DNA of 64,000 bases from Blastobasis lacticolella (taxonomy: Eukaryota > Arthropoda > Insecta > Lepidoptera > Blastobasidae), in assembly GCA_905147135.1 (NCBI GenBank), contig LR990049.1, positions 16,385,428 to 16,449,427 of the forward strand, in the 5' to 3' direction. This document shows positions 54,501-57,500 of the stretch, piece after piece (the first letter of the stretch is position 1; each line of letters starts with the position of its first letter). Below the pieces are notes generated by a model, which worked only from the letters and a program-made list of their open reading frames with translations, made no database searches and was not told the origin of the DNA. Both the position numbers and the translations under genes were made by a program.

Positions 54501-57500
54501 AGAAAAAGCGTCTGCGGTAGTTTGTCCATGTTTTATTACATGATCCAGCGAGGAAACCATAGCAATGTCAAGGAGGGAGGGAGTGCTATTGGGGAAAAAG
54601 TGGGTGGCATTTGACGGGATAATATGCAGATTACTAGCTTCCACCACTGACCTCAGTCGCCGTGCTCTGGTGTCATTTTCAGGAGACATGTGTTGAAGTC
54701 GCCCATTATTATGGAATGATTAAATGCGGGAGTAAGTTGTTCCAACAGAGATTCGAAAGAAGAAAAATAATTTATATGGAGATTGGGACTGTAATACACA
54801 CCGAGAAGAGTCTTAGTGTGATGTAAATTAATTTCAATAAAAAGATATTCGGGCGTATTGAGTGGAGGTGGTTGCTCGGATTTGCTTACAATGGTGAATG
54901 GAATGTGACTACGGAGATATATAGCAACCCCGCCATGCGAGGAAGAAGTCCTATCGTTTCGAATCAGTCGAAATCCCGGAAGAGTGTATAGATTGGAGTG
55001 AAGGGAAGGATGAAGAAACGACTCCGAAACCAAAATTGCATGTAAGTTGTTGTTGTCGAAAGACGTCACCATATCAGCAAAGTGAGCCGGGATGCTCTGG
55101 GCGTTGATATGTACAACGTTAAAGTTTTTAGCAAGCTGGGCAAACTGGCCATGGAGATAATCACACAAAGTAGGAGTAGCACTTACAAAACTGTCATCAC
55201 CCCCCAAATCATCATCAGAAGAAGAAATTGAATGATAGTTTTCATCAGACAAGCTGCTCACATCAGAGTCCATGATAAATCAACAATGCCTACATACAAA
55301 TATTATATATAATACAATAATAAATTAATACCTAACAAAATTACAACAAAAACGTATATACAATCGCCAGCTGTACGCCAGCGGTGCTTATTATAAATAG
55401 AACTTAGATTCTAGCATTCTTTAAATCTATAACAGAAAATAAAACAAAAACTAAAAGCGGAATTTACAATACATGGCTGTTTCAGTCATACCCCAGATGC
55501 CGAATGCAAAAAAAAAAGAAAAGCAGTAATGTCATTAATGACATTCAGTTGGCAGTAGATGTCAAGTCAAGTGTCATCTGACCGACAGAGTGACAGGAAC
55601 AAATGGTGCAAGCAATGTTTTGTTTCGTTATGACAAATTGTGAGAAAAAAATATAATTGACCCTAAATTGATATGAATTATTTACGCTACGTATTTTCGA
55701 AAAAAGAGGGCAATAGAGATTTTTAATCACAAAAACAAACCACGATAGATATGAGGGTCTTAAGCAAAATTTCGCTGTGCAGGTAAGAAATTAACCAACT
55801 TATATTTTACTAATGTTATATACAACCTACCTGCAATGCGATTAGCCACTAATGTTATTATTTATTTGCAGCTCTGCGCCTTGTTTGTACTGGCTGGGCT
55901 GGCTTCGACACCTGTTGTGATGATGGTGTACCTACCATACTTGTCTAAAAAGCGCCTATTCACTCTTGCCTTAAAAGGCCCTAGTTTATTTGCACGGTGA
56001 ACAGATCCGCAGGCAAAGAGTTCCTTTCTGAAAATATGTAAACAATATTCTTGTAAACAGCGCAGCGTACGTCTTCCTACATATCTGAGAACTTTACTCC
56101 CGTATTACGTTCTTTGTTTGAGAGGGTAACCACAATTCTAGAACCTTCGATGCCGCGTGTCCCGTTACCAAATATCGATTAAATAAATTGCAAGGTATAG
56201 AACGAGCTCGTGTCGCGTGCAGCCCAAACGACAGTCCATTAAGGGGCACGCCCAGCTACTCTTATTAAATGTACGAGGCCATAATACGTTTATTGCTAAT
56301 TGGATACTAAGGAAAAAATACAGTGATGTCCTAGACTACACAGCATAACGCTGATTGTCTGACCAGTGAGATGACACTCAAATCCAAGGCAGCTATTCTA
56401 TTAAAATTAAAGTGTAATTAATTCAGATAATTTCGAAGTAGAATGGTAACCACTGATAGGTAAATCTGGATATTCCAAGCCTAACAAGCAGGCAACCAAC
56501 CTCTTTCTCGTGCAGAAAAGATCAAGTGGCTATCACTAGACTCCGTATCGGGCATACAAATTTAACTCTATATTCATTTGATTACTAAAGCTGAAAGAAA
56601 TAAATGTGATAGATGTGGACTGGACTTGACTGTGTTTCACCTCTTAGTTGAGTGTACATCTTACGATGCTGAAAAAATTAAATGTAATGTTCCTAATAAT
56701 ATGATAGACTGTTTAACTCAAGAGGGATGTACACGCACACTCGAATTTTTGAAAGTGATACATTTATATAAATATTTGTAAGATGCTGTGGTCGTTAATG
56801 ACCTTTGATGTTAAAAAGCGACCTTAAATAAATTAAAAAAAAAAAACAGGCAAAAGAAAATATATAGATGTAATGGTCTAATGAAGGGAATTCAAGCATT
56901 GGAGCCGGCGATCCCGGCATCAACAGTCGGGTTAAGGCGCGCTGACGGCCGAATCGAGCCGTCAGAAGTAATGGCCATCGAAGCCCGATGCTAACGCAAA
57001 GTAATGACCCCGTTGGAAGCCCAATCCGAACGGAAGCGGCTATTTAATCTACTCCCCTGGCAATTTTTCCAAACAAAATTTCACGTAAATGAGTTCGGAT
57101 GAAACAATATCTTTATTTTCGTCCGCCCGGGGCCCTTTGCGCCCCGAAGTTATTTCCCAACTTCGCGAACAGAAATGTGTATATTTATAGGGTTTCCGTT
57201 TCGTAATAAGTTTAGAGGTCAACTGCAGGATAACGTTAGAGTTATGCTCATTGTAAATACCTATTATTCGGTTACCACAAAGTTGTTTCAGACTTTGTTT
57301 CCACTACATTAGGCAAATACAGTCAACAATGCGAGGGAACATAGACAACTGCCTACGACTAAAAAGTTAACGTTGGAACCTCACAAATCGGCGTTTTATC
57401 TGGAATGAAACTGTATTAGGGAATGAGGACAGCCGTAATGAGTGGCAGGGGATAGCAATTAAGCCGTGAGGAAGGCCGCCCGCCACTTTCGGACTACATA